Shown here piece after piece: positions 1-8,130 of a stretch of 64,000 nt of DNA. The notes beneath the pieces were generated by a model that made no database searches, had not been told where the DNA came from, and worked only from the letters and a program-made list of their open reading frames with translations. The stretch lies in the NCBI GenBank assembly GCA_937874185.1, contig CALNAK010000019.1, positions 124,001 through 188,000 on the forward strand, written 5' to 3'. The stretch's first letter is position 1; every line of letters starts with the position of its first letter. The position numbers and the translations under genes were made by a program. The stretch comes from an uncultured Lactobacillus sp. GTDB lineage: Bacteria > Bacillota > Bacilli > Lactobacillales > Lactobacillaceae.

Positions 1-980
1 CAGCTCACGTAACTGACTACTCAAATGCCAGCAGAACAATGTTATTTAACATTCATACGATGAAATGGGACGACGAAATTCTTAAAGTATTGAATATTCC
101 AGCAGCAATGTTGCCAGAAGCTCGTCCTAATTCTGAAGTTTATGCCAAAACAAAGGATTATCACTTCTACGGTTCTGAAGTCCCTATTTCAGGAATGATT
201 GGTGACCAACAAGCTGCGTTATTTGGTCAAATGGCTTTTGAACCCGGAATGGTTAAGAATACTTATGGTACCGGTGCCTTTATTGTGATGAATACTGGTG
301 AAGAACCACAACTTTCTGATAATAATCTTTTGACAACAATTGGTTATGGAATTAATGGAAAAGTTTATTATGCTTTGGAAGGTAGTATTTTCGTAGCTGG
401 TTCCGCAATTCAATGGTTAAGAGATGCCATGAACTTGGTTGACTCAGCACCAGAATCTGAAGAAGCTGCATTAGCCTCAACTGATCAAGATGAAGTTTAC
501 GTTGTTCCTGCCTTTACTGGTTTGGGAGCACCATACTGGGATGCAGATGCTAGAGGTGCCGTTTTCGGATTAACTCGTGGAACAACTAAGAATGATTTCA
601 TCAAAGCAACTTTACAATCATTGGCTTATCAATCACGTGATGTAATTGAAACTATGAAGAAGGATACAGGAATTGATATTCCTACTTTGAAGGTTGACGG
701 TGGTGCCGCAAATAACAGATACTTGATGCAATTCCAAGCTGATATTTTACAAGCTCCGGTTCAACGTGCTAAAGATTTGGAAACAACTGCACTCGGAGCT
801 GCATTTTTAGCTGGACTAGCAGTGGGGTATTGGGATAACCTAGATGATATTAAGAAGCAATACGCTACTGGTGCTACTTTTGAACCAGATATGGAACAAA
901 AGAAGGCTGACTATCTTTATGAAGGTTGGCGTGATGCAGTTAGTGCTACTAGAAAGTTTAAGCATAAGCCTATTAAATAG
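1..980 (+). CDS. glpK: Glycerol kinase, C-terminal part (5' end outside window)
   Basis: Phosphorylates glycerol to glycerol 3-phosphate with ATP in the cytosol. The frame is open from base 3, and residues before the first in-frame Met (AHVTDYSNASRT) already align with the complete paralog that follows, so roughly 180 N-terminal residues lie left of the window. Family motifs seen: GDQQAALFGQ with the catalytic Asp (codon 204-206), NTYGTGAF, GLGAPYWD and the nucleotide-site VDGGAANN. A His lies 14 residues before the catalytic Asp (DYHFYG), matching the position phosphorylated by HPr in enterococcal GlpK, so PTS control is likely (family knowledge). The stop codon is followed at once by a structured repeat. 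This is the intact-looking copy of the tandem pair. Confidence 0.95.
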   Translation, partial: AHVTDYSNASRTMLFNIHTMKWDDEILKVLNIPAAMLPEARPNSEVYAKTKDYHFYGSEVPISGMIGDQQAALFGQMAFEPGMVKNTYGTGAFIVMNTGEEPQLSDNNLLTTIGYGINGKVYYALEGSIFVAGSAIQWLRDAMNLVDSAPESEEAALASTDQDEVYVVPAFTGLGAPYWDADARGAVFGLTRGTTKNDFIKATLQSLAYQSRDVIETMKKDTGIDIPTLKVDGGAANNRYLMQFQADILQAPVQRAKDLETTALGAAFLAGLAVGYWDNLDDIKKQYATGATFEPDMEQKKADYLYEGWRDAVSATRKFKHKPIK

Positions 981-1150
981 GACGTTGTCCGCTCCGCAAT
1001 TTCGGGTCTGAAACGCCATGGGCACGATTTTGAACCAATTTTAAAGTTCAAAAATTGTTTCAAAACTCGGCCTTATTCTAACCTGGCAAAAGCGGCCAGC
1101 TAAGAATAATTTCATGGCTGAGACCTCTATATTGCTCCGCTACCAACTAG
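981..1150 (+). repeat. Structured intergenic repeat, copy A (type 2, forward)
   Basis: Starts at the base after the glpK stop codon. The end stem is GTTG/CAAC. The outer arm carries the type-2 sequence (GGTCTGAAACGCCATGG paired with CATGGCTGAGACC). The first inner hairpin is CTGGC/GCCAG. The second inner arm is nearly identical to that of copy K although K has a type-1 outer stem. Convergent with copy B, 42 bp away. Confidence 0.85.
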
Positions 1151-1192
1151 ATAGTTGTTTATTTCTTTGTTTATATCGTTTAAATAACTAAT

Positions 1193-1355
1193 CTAGTCTG
1201 GAGTAAAAATCAAAATTGGCTCAGTAGTGAAATTTTTCTTAGCTGACGAAGTCAGGTTAGAAAAATGCCGAGCTTCAAGCTCCTTGGCAAAGTCAAGAGC
1301 TTGAAGTCGTGTCCACTACGTTCCAGCCAAATTTTGATTTTTGCGGAAGACGGCA
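1193..1355 (-). repeat. Structured intergenic repeat, copy B (type 1, reverse)
   Basis: Reverse-strand copy of the family. The end stem is GTCT/AGAC. Outer arm: TCAAAATTTGGCT pairs with AGCCAATTTTGA. Inner hairpin: CTGAC/GTCAG. Forms a convergent pair with copy A, and the pair as a whole is the inverted form of the C/D, E/F and I/J pairs. Confidence 0.85.
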
Positions 1356-1380
1356 ACATACTATTAATTAAAATAGAATC

Positions 1381-1406
1381 AAAAAAAGGCGGATTTCGCC
1401 TTTTTT
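1381..1406 (+). terminator. Intrinsic terminator-like hairpin just before glpK2
   Basis: A 10-bp stem (AAAAAAGGCG with CGCCTTTTTT) and a 5-base loop end in a T run. The T run stops only 6 bases before the glpK2 Shine-Dalgarno site, so no promoter fits between them. It is either the old terminator of the first glpK or a leader attenuator of the second. Confidence 0.7.
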
Positions 1407-1424
1407 GTGTTCGGGAGTTAAATG

Positions 1425-2927
1425 ATGGATAAAGAATATATATTAGCAATTGATGAGGGAACAACTACGGCTCGGGTAATTATTTTTGACCACAATGGGA
1501 AACAAGTTTCAGTTGCACGTCACCCCATTCGTCAAATTTTGCCTAATCCTGGTTGGGTTGAACATGATCCAAATGAAATTTGGAATGCGGTTCAGACGAC
1601 AATTGCTACAGCTTTGATTGATTCTGGTATCAAGCCAAATCAAATTAAGGCAATTGGGATAGCTAGTCAACGTGAAACTACTGTTGTTTGGGACAAAAAG
1701 ACTGGGTTGCCAATTTACAATGCAATTGTTTGGCAAAGTCGTCAAACTGTTAAAATGTCTAATGAACTGATTGCTGATGGATATAAGGATGAGATTCATA
1801 AAAAGACTGGTTTGATTATCAGTCCATATTTCTCAGCTACTAAGGTTCGTTGGATTCTGGACCATGTTGATGGTGCTCAAGAACGTGCTGAAAATGGTGA
1901 ATTGCTTTTTGGAACTATCAACACTTGGTTACTTTGGAAGTTAACTGATGGTGAAAGTTTCATGACTGATTACGCTAATGCCAGTCGAACGATGCTTTAT
2001 AACATTAATACTCTTAAATGGGATGAAGATTTATTAAAACTTTTTAATATACCTAAAGTTATGTTGCCAGAAGTTAAGTCTAATTCAGAAATTTTTGGTA
2101 TCACTAAGAATTATCAATTTTACGGATCAGAAATTCCAATTGCTGGTATGACTGGGTCACAGCAGGCTTCGTTATTCGGCCAGATGGCTTTTGAAAAGGG
2201 TATGGTTAAGAATACCTATGGAACTGGTGCGTTTGCGGTGATGAATACTGGTGATAAACCGGCGTTGTCTGATAATAATTTATTGACGACAATCGCTTAT
2301 GGTATCAATGGTGAAATCAAGTATGCGCTTGAAGGTAGTGTTTTCATTGCTGGAGCGGCGTTGCAATGGTTACGTGATGATATGAAAGTTATTGGTAGTA
2401 CTCCGGAAACTTCGGATGCTGCTAAGGCTTCAACGGACCAAGATGAAATCTATGTGGTACCGGCTTTTGCTGGTTTGGGTGCGCCTTACTGGGATAATAA
2501 AGCCCACGGTACAATATTTGGGATTACTCGTGGAACGACGGATAACGATTTAATTAAAGCAACATTACAGGCGATTGCTTATCAAACGAAGGACATCATT
2601 GAAACGATGAGTTCAGACAGCAAGATTCCTATCGAGGTTCTAAAGGTTGATGGGGCAGCTTCTGCCAATGACTACTTGATGCAATTCCAAGCTGATATTC
2701 TAGGTATTTCCTTACAGCGTTCATCTGAATTGGAAACGACTTCATTAGGTGTAGCGTTTATGGCTGGTTTAGCGGTCGGCTATTGGAAAGATTTGGATGA
2801 TATTAAAAAGAATTATCAAGCTGGAAAGCTTTATGAGCCTAAAATGAAAGAAACGGTTAGAGAAAATCTTTACGACGGCTGGAAGAATGCGGTTTCAGCC
2901 ACTATGTCGTTTAAACATAACGGATAA
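1425..2927 (+). CDS. Divergent glycerol kinase paralog, probably altered activity
   Basis: Full-length FGGY-family protein (500 aa) closely similar to the preceding glpK. ATG at 1422 and 1425 are both possible; 1425 is preferred because GGGAG (1413-1417) then lies 7 bases upstream, and it gives E. coli GlpK numbering. Glycerol-site Arg83, Glu84 and Tyr135 remain (SQRETT, SPYFSAT). The catalytic-base position in GDQQ is Ser (TGSQQAS, codon 2157-2159), the nucleotide-site VDGG is VDGA (Ala411), and the HPr-phosphorylated His is Gln (NYQFYG, codon 2115-2117). The frame is intact and the rest of the fold conserved, so this is not simple decay. It may be inactive, regulatory, or act on another substrate. 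Family assignment is firm; function is unknown. Confidence 0.9.
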   Translation: MDKEYILAIDEGTTTARVIIFDHNGKQVSVARHPIRQILPNPGWVEHDPNEIWNAVQTTIATALIDSGIKPNQIKAIGIASQRETTVVWDKKTGLPIYNAIVWQSRQTVKMSNELIADGYKDEIHKKTGLIISPYFSATKVRWILDHVDGAQERAENGELLFGTINTWLLWKLTDGESFMTDYANASRTMLYNINTLKWDEDLLKLFNIPKVMLPEVKSNSEIFGITKNYQFYGSEIPIAGMTGSQQASLFGQMAFEKGMVKNTYGTGAFAVMNTGDKPALSDNNLLTTIAYGINGEIKYALEGSVFIAGAALQWLRDDMKVIGSTPETSDAAKASTDQDEIYVVPAFAGLGAPYWDNKAHGTIFGITRGTTDNDLIKATLQAIAYQTKDIIETMSSDSKIPIEVLKVDGAASANDYLMQFQADILGISLQRSSELETTSLGVAFMAGLAVGYWKDLDDIKKNYQAGKLYEPKMKETVRENLYDGWKNAVSATMSFKHNG

Positions 2928-2964
2928 AAATAAGAGACTATCTTAAAGGTCTCTTATTTTTTTT
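2926..2964 (+). terminator. Intrinsic terminator after glpK2
   Basis: Stem AAATAAGAGAC/GTCTCTTATTT with a 10-base loop and a long T run. It begins at the end of the glpK2 reading frame. Confidence 0.9.
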
Positions 2965-3006
2965 TGTTGATATAAAAGGTTTAATCAGATATTTATTAAA
3001 AAAACT

Positions 3007-3035
3007 TTGACATCGACTTTTTGAAAGTTTAATAT
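3007..3035 (+). promoter_or_regulatory. Sigma-A promoter of dtpT
   Basis: TTGACA (3007-3012), 17-base spacer, TATAAT-like TAATAT (3030-3035). Nearly consensus and correctly placed 39 bases before the chosen dtpT start. Confidence 0.8.
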
Positions 3036-3073
3036 TAGTACATTCATTGTGTAATGTGAGGAGAATGTTTTTA

Positions 3074-4549
3074 ATGGACGAGAAAAAAGATCGAGGTTTC
3101 TTCGGACAACCGACAGGCTTACGTACATTGTTCTTAACTGAATTTTGGGAGAGATTCAGTTACTACGGTATGCGTGCTATTTTACTATTCTACATGTACT
3201 ATGCTGTAACTAAGGGCGGTCTTGGTATGGACCGTACTACAGCTGCTTCAGTTATGTCTATCTATGGTTCACTAGTTTACATGTCTAGTGTGCTTGGTGG
3301 ATTTATCAGTGACAGACTATTGGGAGCCAGAAGAACTGTTTTCTGGGGTGGTGTGTTGATCATGCTTGGTCACATCGTGCTATCACTTCCATTAGCTCAA
3401 GCTGGTTTGTTCGTTTCTATTGGACTTATCGTTATTGGTACCGGACTATTGAAGCCAAACGTATCCGAAATGGTTGGTGGATTGTATTCTGAAGGGGATC
3501 CAAGACGTGATTCCGGATTCAGTATTTATGTCATGGGTATTAACTTAGGTTCATTATTTGCTCCACCAGCTGTAAATGCTATGAGTAATCACTTCAGTTT
3601 CCACGCTGGTTTCTCACTAGCTGCAATTGGTATGTTTATTGGACTTGTTGTTTATTGGTGGGATGGTCGTAAGTACCTACCAGAATCAAGTTTGCATGCA
3701 CCAGATCCAATTACAGGTGCTGAACGTAGTAAATTCTTCAAGCGTCTTGCTTGGGGTGTTGTAGCTATAATCGTTGTTGTTGTAGCAATGATTTTGGCAC
3801 ATGCTATGACAGTTAATAATTTCATCACAATTCTAAGTATCTTAGGTATTGCTTTACCTATTGGTTATTTCGTTATGATGATTACAAGTAAAAAGGTAAC
3901 AAAAGTTGAACGTTCACGTGTTATCGCCTATATTCCATTGTTCTTGGCTGCCGTTATTTTCTGGGCAATTGAGGAACAAGGATCTGTTGTTCTAGCCTTA
4001 TTTGCTGCTGAACAAACAAACTTGCATTTTGGTGGTTTCCAATTATCAGCACCACTATTCCAAATGCTTAATCCATTCTTTATCATTATCTATACACCAT
4101 TCTTTGCATGGTTATGGATTAAATTAGGTAAGAGACAACCTTCATCACCATCTAAATTCTGGATGGGTCTTGTAGCAACTGCTATCTCATACTTCGTCTT
4201 GATTATTCCTTTAATGGGACTAGGCGCTGGTCAAAAAGTTAGTCCTCTTTGGTTAGTATTGAGTTGGGGTATCATTGAAATTGGTGAAATGTTGATTTCT
4301 CCAGTTGGTTTGTCTGCTACAACAAAACTTGCTCCCAAGGCCTTCAAGGGTCAGATGATGAGTATGTGGTTCCTAGCTGATTCAGCTGGACAAGCTGCCA
4401 ATGCTCAAATCGTTAAGTTATTTAACCCCGGTGATCCAAAGAACGAAATGATGTTCTTCGGAATTACAGGTATCGTTACACTTGTTGTTGCGGTTCTATT
4501 GATTATGATGGTTCCAAGAATCAAGAAGTTAATGCAAGGTGTTAACTAA
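3074..4549 (+). CDS. dtpT: POT-family di-/tripeptide:proton symporter
   Basis: Imports di- and tripeptides across the cell membrane with protons. The 491-aa protein is rich in hydrophobic helices (about 14). It shows the ExxER-type motif near the N-terminus (EFWERFSYYG), the PTR2 signature GGFISDRLLGARR after helix 2, and FSIYVMGINLGSLFAP in the second family signature. ATG at 3074 is chosen over TTG 3047 and ATG 3065 because AGGAG (3059-3063) is 10 bases upstream. Monocistronic: it has its own consensus promoter and a following hairpin. The length fits lactic acid bacterial DtpT. Substrate class is secure from the family; exact peptide preference is not visible. Confidence 0.95.
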   Translation: MDEKKDRGFFGQPTGLRTLFLTEFWERFSYYGMRAILLFYMYYAVTKGGLGMDRTTAASVMSIYGSLVYMSSVLGGFISDRLLGARRTVFWGGVLIMLGHIVLSLPLAQAGLFVSIGLIVIGTGLLKPNVSEMVGGLYSEGDPRRDSGFSIYVMGINLGSLFAPPAVNAMSNHFSFHAGFSLAAIGMFIGLVVYWWDGRKYLPESSLHAPDPITGAERSKFFKRLAWGVVAIIVVVVAMILAHAMTVNNFITILSILGIALPIGYFVMMITSKKVTKVERSRVIAYIPLFLAAVIFWAIEEQGSVVLALFAAEQTNLHFGGFQLSAPLFQMLNPFFIIIYTPFFAWLWIKLGKRQPSSPSKFWMGLVATAISYFVLIIPLMGLGAGQKVSPLWLVLSWGIIEIGEMLISPVGLSATTKLAPKAFKGQMMSMWFLADSAGQAANAQIVKLFNPGDPKNEMMFFGITGIVTLVVAVLLIMMVPRIKKLMQGVN

Positions 4550-4571
4550 CATTTGAATATTAAATTAGACT

Positions 4572-4603
4572 AAGTCATGACCTTTTGGTTGTGGCTTTTT
4601 TTA
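4572..4603 (+). terminator. Intrinsic terminator after dtpT
   Basis: AAGTCATGACC pairs with GGTTGTGGCTT (several G-U pairs), loop TTTT, followed by a T run. Confidence 0.75.
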
Positions 4604-4665
4604 GTTACTCTTACGACTTTCAGTCGTTAGAGTAACTTATATGGGGTTTGGCCGAAGGCCAACCG
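4603..4665. repeat. Two further perfect-stem hairpins behind the dtpT terminator
   Basis: 4603-4637 is a 16-bp inverted repeat with one mismatch and loop TTC (AGTTACTCTTACGACT arm). 4646-4665 is a second one (GGTTTGGCC, loop GAA, GGCCAACC). Neither ends in a T run, so they are not ordinary terminators. Confidence 0.65.
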
Positions 4666-4735
4666 TATAATAGATATTTGAGGAATAAAGATAAGCAAAT
4701 AAAATAAATATAATAAATATAGTAAACTTAAAGTA

Positions 4736-4898
4736 TCCGCCTTCCATAAAAATTGGAATTTGTCTGTAACGTAGTGGGCACGACTTGGAGCCGATTGGTT
4801 TCACCAATAGTCTTCAAGCTCGGCCTTTTTCTAACCTGACTTCGTCAGCTAAGAAAAATTTCACTACTGAGACAATTCCAATTTTTATTCCAGGCTAG
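4736..4898 (+). repeat. Structured intergenic repeat, copy C (type 1, forward)
   Basis: End stem GCCT/AGGC. Outer arm TTGGAATTTGTCT pairs with AGACAATTCCAA, a set of paired changes relative to copies B and E. Inner hairpin CTGAC-TTC-GTCAG. Convergent with copy D across 174 bp. Confidence 0.85.
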
Positions 4899-5072
4899 TT
4901 ATCGTTTGAATCTTTGTTATATGAATCTTAATTGTTATATTCAGAATGAAATTACTTTTGATGGTCTAGTTATAAATAGTAAATATGATATTAAATTTTC
5001 AATATATCTAGAAACAGTTTAAAATTAATAGGACGTCCGATTTAATATTGTGAATTAAGTAATATCACTATT
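4899..5072. other. AT-rich spacer between repeats C and D
   Basis: Very AT-rich, with no coding signal, tRNA or terminator visible. It belongs to the composite repeat unit C/D. Confidence 0.5.
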
Positions 5073-5238
5073 TAGTCGGGAGAGAGGTGCTGTTAGGTCT
5101 AAATAGCGAAGTTCTTCTTAGCTGGCCGGTCTTGCCAGGTTAGAAGAAGGCCTGATTTTGAAACAATTTGGGCTTTAATTGATTCAAAACAGTGCCCGCT
5201 ATGTTCCAGACCTAACGGCGCCGAACAGATGACGGGAA
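5073..5238 (-). repeat. Structured intergenic repeat, copy D (type 2, reverse)
   Basis: Reverse-strand type-2 copy, starting TAGTCGGG and ending GACGGGA. Inner hairpin CTGGC/GCCAG. Partner of copy C. Confidence 0.8.
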
Positions 5239-5350
5239 CACCAACTACCTAACTTTTTTACCCAAATAAAAATTATTTTAAAAAACTACTTGAAATGAAT
5301 TCATATTTTCGGTAATATTATTAAGTCGAATGAAAGACATCGTATCTCAT

Positions 5351-5433
5351 GGAGGGGTAGCGAAGTCTGGCTAAACGCGGCGGACTGTAAATCCGCTCCT
5401 TCGGGTTCGGTGGTTCGAATCCACTCCCCTCCA
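5351..5433 (+). tRNA. tRNA-Tyr (GTA)
   Basis: Acceptor stem GGAGGGG/CCCCTCC, discriminator A, long class-II variable arm, T-loop GGTTCGAATCC. The anticodon loop CTGTAAA gives GTA. CCA is not encoded. Lies 5 bases before tRNA-Gln, so the two are probably co-transcribed. Confidence 0.95.
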
Positions 5434-5438
5434 TTTCT

Positions 5439-5510
5439 TGGGTTATAGCCAAGCGGTAAGGCAACAGGTTTTGATCCTGTTATGCGATGGTTCGAATCCA
5501 TCTAACCCAA
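5439..5510 (+). tRNA. tRNA-Gln (TTG)
   Basis: Acceptor stem TGGGTTA/TAACCCA, discriminator A, anticodon loop TTTTGAT gives TTG, T-loop GGTTCGAATCC. In this kind of organism it is first charged with Glu and then amidated by GatCAB, which is encoded at 52.0-55.2 kb. Confidence 0.95.
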
Positions 5511-5516
5511 TAAAAA

Positions 5517-5562
5517 TAAAAAGACAAAATTCAAATATGAATTTTGCCTTTTTTTTATTTTT
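5517..5562 (+). terminator. Terminator of the tRNA pair
   Basis: AAAAGACAAAATTC and GAATTTTGCCTTTT form a stem with one mismatch, followed by a T run, directly behind tRNA-Gln. Confidence 0.75.
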
Positions 5563-5642
5563 AATTTATAGACCAATTCTTAATTTTCCTCAGAAATACT
5601 GTATAATTAATTGAAGTAATGCTCATAAAGGAGTGCCAAATA

Positions 5643-6344
5643 ATGAAGGTTCCGGTATACATACAGATTCATAATGAAATAAGGAAAGAAATCGAGTCAG
5701 GTAAATGGACTGTCGGAGAACGCATTCCGTCTGAAAGGCAGCTTTCACAAGATTTTGACGTGAGCAGAATGACTTTGCGCCAAGCAATTCAAACACTCGT
5801 TGACGAAGGTATTTTACAACGCCAAGTAGGTTCAGGTACTTATGTTGCTAGCAGCAAGGTTCAAGAAAAAATGTCTGGGACAACTAGTTTTACTGAAATC
5901 ACTGAAGGACAAGGTAAGAAACCATCAAGTAAAACTGTTTCTTATCATGTGGCAGATCCATCAATCAGCGAGATTGAAAAATTAAAATTAAAGAACGGTG
6001 ATCAAATTCTTCGTATGGAAAGAATTCGTTATGCCGATAATCAACCTATTTGTTTCGAGGTTACAACAATACCAATGGATATAGTTAGTACTTTGAACAA
6101 AAAAGACATTACGTCTTCACTATATAAGGCTCTTGAAGACAAGGCGGGTCTAAAATTAGGGACAGCAACACAGACTGTATCCGCTATGTTATCGTCTGAG
6201 AAAATAGCTAATTTTTTGAATGTTAAGCGTGGTTCTGCTATCTTACGAGTAAGACAAGTGACAACTTTGGATGATGATCGTCCATTTGAGTATGTTCGCT
6301 CACAATATGCGGGTGATCGTTTTGAATTTTATTTAGAGAGATAA
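5643..6344 (+). CDS. GntR/HutC-family transcriptional regulator (UTRA domain)
   Basis: DNA-binding repressor-type protein of 233 aa. N-terminal winged helix about residues 1-70 (PVYIQIHNEIRKEIESG, RIPSERQLSQDFDVSRMTLR, a typical GntR helix-turn-helix). A UTRA ligand-binding domain fills the rest (LRMERIRYADNQPICFE, ending FEYVRSQYAGDRFEFYL), where the family usually binds a sugar phosphate or similar metabolite. ATG 5643 is chosen because AAAGGAG (5628-5633) lies 9 bases upstream; ATG 5619 lies before that site. It resembles the YvoA/NagR branch, but no target operon is next to it, so the effector cannot be named. A -10-like TATAAT lies at 5602-5607. Confidence 0.9.
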   Translation: MKVPVYIQIHNEIRKEIESGKWTVGERIPSERQLSQDFDVSRMTLRQAIQTLVDEGILQRQVGSGTYVASSKVQEKMSGTTSFTEITEGQGKKPSSKTVSYHVADPSISEIEKLKLKNGDQILRMERIRYADNQPICFEVTTIPMDIVSTLNKKDITSSLYKALEDKAGLKLGTATQTVSAMLSSEKIANFLNVKRGSAILRVRQVTTLDDDRPFEYVRSQYAGDRFEFYLER

Positions 6345-6421
6345 ACATTTTCTTTCGAATAAATTTTAGGGTACTATGTTATATGACATGTTTTTAAATT
6401 TTTAACTGGGAGTCACCAAAT

Positions 6422-7816
6422 ATGCAAAGTTTTATTAAAAAGTACAGCGTCTTTCTGATGTTATACATTGTTTTTCAACCCGTACTAGATGCTATTACCG
6501 GATTGATGACTCAAGCCAACTTTAATGTTACGTTTGGAGTTTTGATTCGCATGGCCGTTATGGCGGTGTCCGTTTTCTATCTACTGATATTCTTAATATT
6601 GAATCGGGACAATAGGCGCGGCTTCATGATAATAGGCTACTTCGTACTACTTGGAGTGGTTTCAGCAATTAGTATGATAATCAACTACAAAACAAAAATA
6701 CTGTTTATTCCATCACTAGAGATTACTACCTTAGCTAAAAGCATGTACTATCCAATAATGCTACTAGCTTACTTCTATGCTTTTGAAGAATTAGCGGAAG
6801 ACAGAATTATCAACCGTTTCTTTCCAAAAGTTGTCTTTATTGCGGTCAATATTATCAGTTTGATAATGATCGTAGCGCACTTTACAAATACTAGTTTCAG
6901 CTCATATTCATACTACAAACTAGGTGAAAGTGGCTGGTTCTACGCTGCTAACGAATTGAGTGCCATCGTTTCAATCGCTTTTCCAATTATGATTTGGTAT
7001 GCCTTGAAGAAAATCAATGCTTGGGCAAAAGTTTATTACTGGTTAACAATAATCCTAGCAATCTATTCAGCACTTCTAATAGGAACTAAGGGTTCATTAT
7101 TAGCACTGTTGTTCAGTCTTTGTATGGGTATTTTGGCGGGTGTTATCCAATTTTTCCAAAACAGAGGTATGCGTAAATACTTTGCCGGAATCGTAGCTTT
7201 ATTGGTTATTACGATAGGTGGAATTATTGTGGCTTATCCTGCAATGGCCGTTTCAAAAACAGCTGAATTGCACACTGAAATGATTAAAGATAAGAAACAA
7301 AAAGCTAAATCTAAAAAGGGTATTACTAAAGACCAAAAGAAATACGTTGAAACTAACAAAACAGTTTCCTACTTATTCAGTGGTCGGACAGTTTACTTTG
7401 AAAATGCTTCACAAAACTTTGCTAAAGCTAATGTCGGTCAAAAACTATTTGGTATGGGATATGCCACAAGTTTTAAACACGAAAGACAAGCTAAGTTAGT
7501 TGAAATGGATTATGTAGATATCTTCTTCCAATTCGGAGTAATCGGAACAATTGTTTACTTAGCTCCATTGGCTTATTGCTTGGTTTACTTATTAGGAGCC
7601 TTCCTAAGAAAACTCAAGTATATGTGGTCATTTAAGTGGTCAATGTTAGTTGCCAGTGTGGCCTTAGGTTACGGAATGGCACTAATGACAGGACACGTTA
7701 TCGAGGCACCATCAGTAAGTATCTACTTCGTTTCAATATTAGGGTATGCGATGTTTAATGCACGAATACTTTTGAGAACGAATGAAGATCCTTATACCAT
7801 TGATGTCGAAGACTAG
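6422..7816 (+). CDS. O-antigen ligase/polymerase-like polytopic membrane protein
   Basis: A 464-aa integral membrane protein with about 10-12 hydrophobic helices. Between the helices is a large hydrophilic loop, about residues 275-345, rich in Lys (KDKKQKAKSKKGITKD) and including LFSGRTVYF. The helix-loop motif GTKGSLLALLF and the long outside loop are typical of Wzy/WaaL-type proteins, which polymerise or transfer lipid-linked glycan repeats at the cell surface. The start has GGGAG upstream. The gene stands alone, but other cell-envelope glycosylation genes lie nearby (10.7-12.6 and 16.7-19.1 kb). The stop codon abuts a 118-bp palindromic element. Fold class is fairly sure; the glycan is unknown. 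Confidence 0.75.
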   Translation: MQSFIKKYSVFLMLYIVFQPVLDAITGLMTQANFNVTFGVLIRMAVMAVSVFYLLIFLILNRDNRRGFMIIGYFVLLGVVSAISMIINYKTKILFIPSLEITTLAKSMYYPIMLLAYFYAFEELAEDRIINRFFPKVVFIAVNIISLIMIVAHFTNTSFSSYSYYKLGESGWFYAANELSAIVSIAFPIMIWYALKKINAWAKVYYWLTIILAIYSALLIGTKGSLLALLFSLCMGILAGVIQFFQNRGMRKYFAGIVALLVITIGGIIVAYPAMAVSKTAELHTEMIKDKKQKAKSKKGITKDQKKYVETNKTVSYLFSGRTVYFENASQNFAKANVGQKLFGMGYATSFKHERQAKLVEMDYVDIFFQFGVIGTIVYLAPLAYCLVYLLGAFLRKLKYMWSFKWSMLVASVALGYGMALMTGHVIEAPSVSIYFVSILGYAMFNARILLRTNEDPYTIDVED

Positions 7817-7934
7817 AGAGCGAAACAGGGGCGGTCAGCTCACGAGGATTGACACTACAAGGTCAGTCGACAGCGAAGCGTCGGCAGAGCTTGTAGTGTC
7901 AACCGGAATGAGTTGCCCCTGTGTAGCTCGTTTC
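7817..7934 (+). repeat. Second-family palindromic element, long copy
   Basis: Begins at the base after the stop codon. It folds as one long hairpin: GAGC/GCTC, ACAGGGGC/GCCCCTGT, CAGCTCA/TGAGTTG, TTGACACTACAAG/CTTGTAGTGTCAA, tip CGAC/GTCG. It is more GC-rich than its surroundings. Its ends (AGAGCGAAACAGG, TGTAGCTCGTTTC) recur at 35564-35616. Confidence 0.75.
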
Positions 7935-7962
7935 AGCAACATAAATCAAACTATAAACACAA

Positions 7963-8012
7963 TAAAGAGTCTGCAAACCGACCAACCAAGGTCAGTAAGC
8001 AGACTCTTTTTT
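7963..8012 (+). terminator. Intrinsic terminator
   Basis: AAAGAGTCTGC and GCAGACTCTTT form an 11-bp stem with a T run. Probably ends the 6.4-7.8 kb transcript. Confidence 0.8.
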
Positions 8013-8130
8013 CGTTATCCAAATTTATTTTCAAAAATCACATGATATATATATATGAGAAAAATGATTAATGGGTTTATAATATGATTAACAGATAACT
8101 AATAATAGAAACCGACTGGATGTGATTAAA

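Noticed and set aside
5301..5501. Minus-strand frame of 66 aa across the tRNA genes
   Set aside because: It is the reverse complement of tRNA-Tyr and tRNA-Gln; such translations are a well-known annotation artefact.
7782..8045. Frame of 87 aa overlapping the end of the 6422-7816 gene
   Set aside because: It runs through the palindromic element and a terminator and has no ribosome site.
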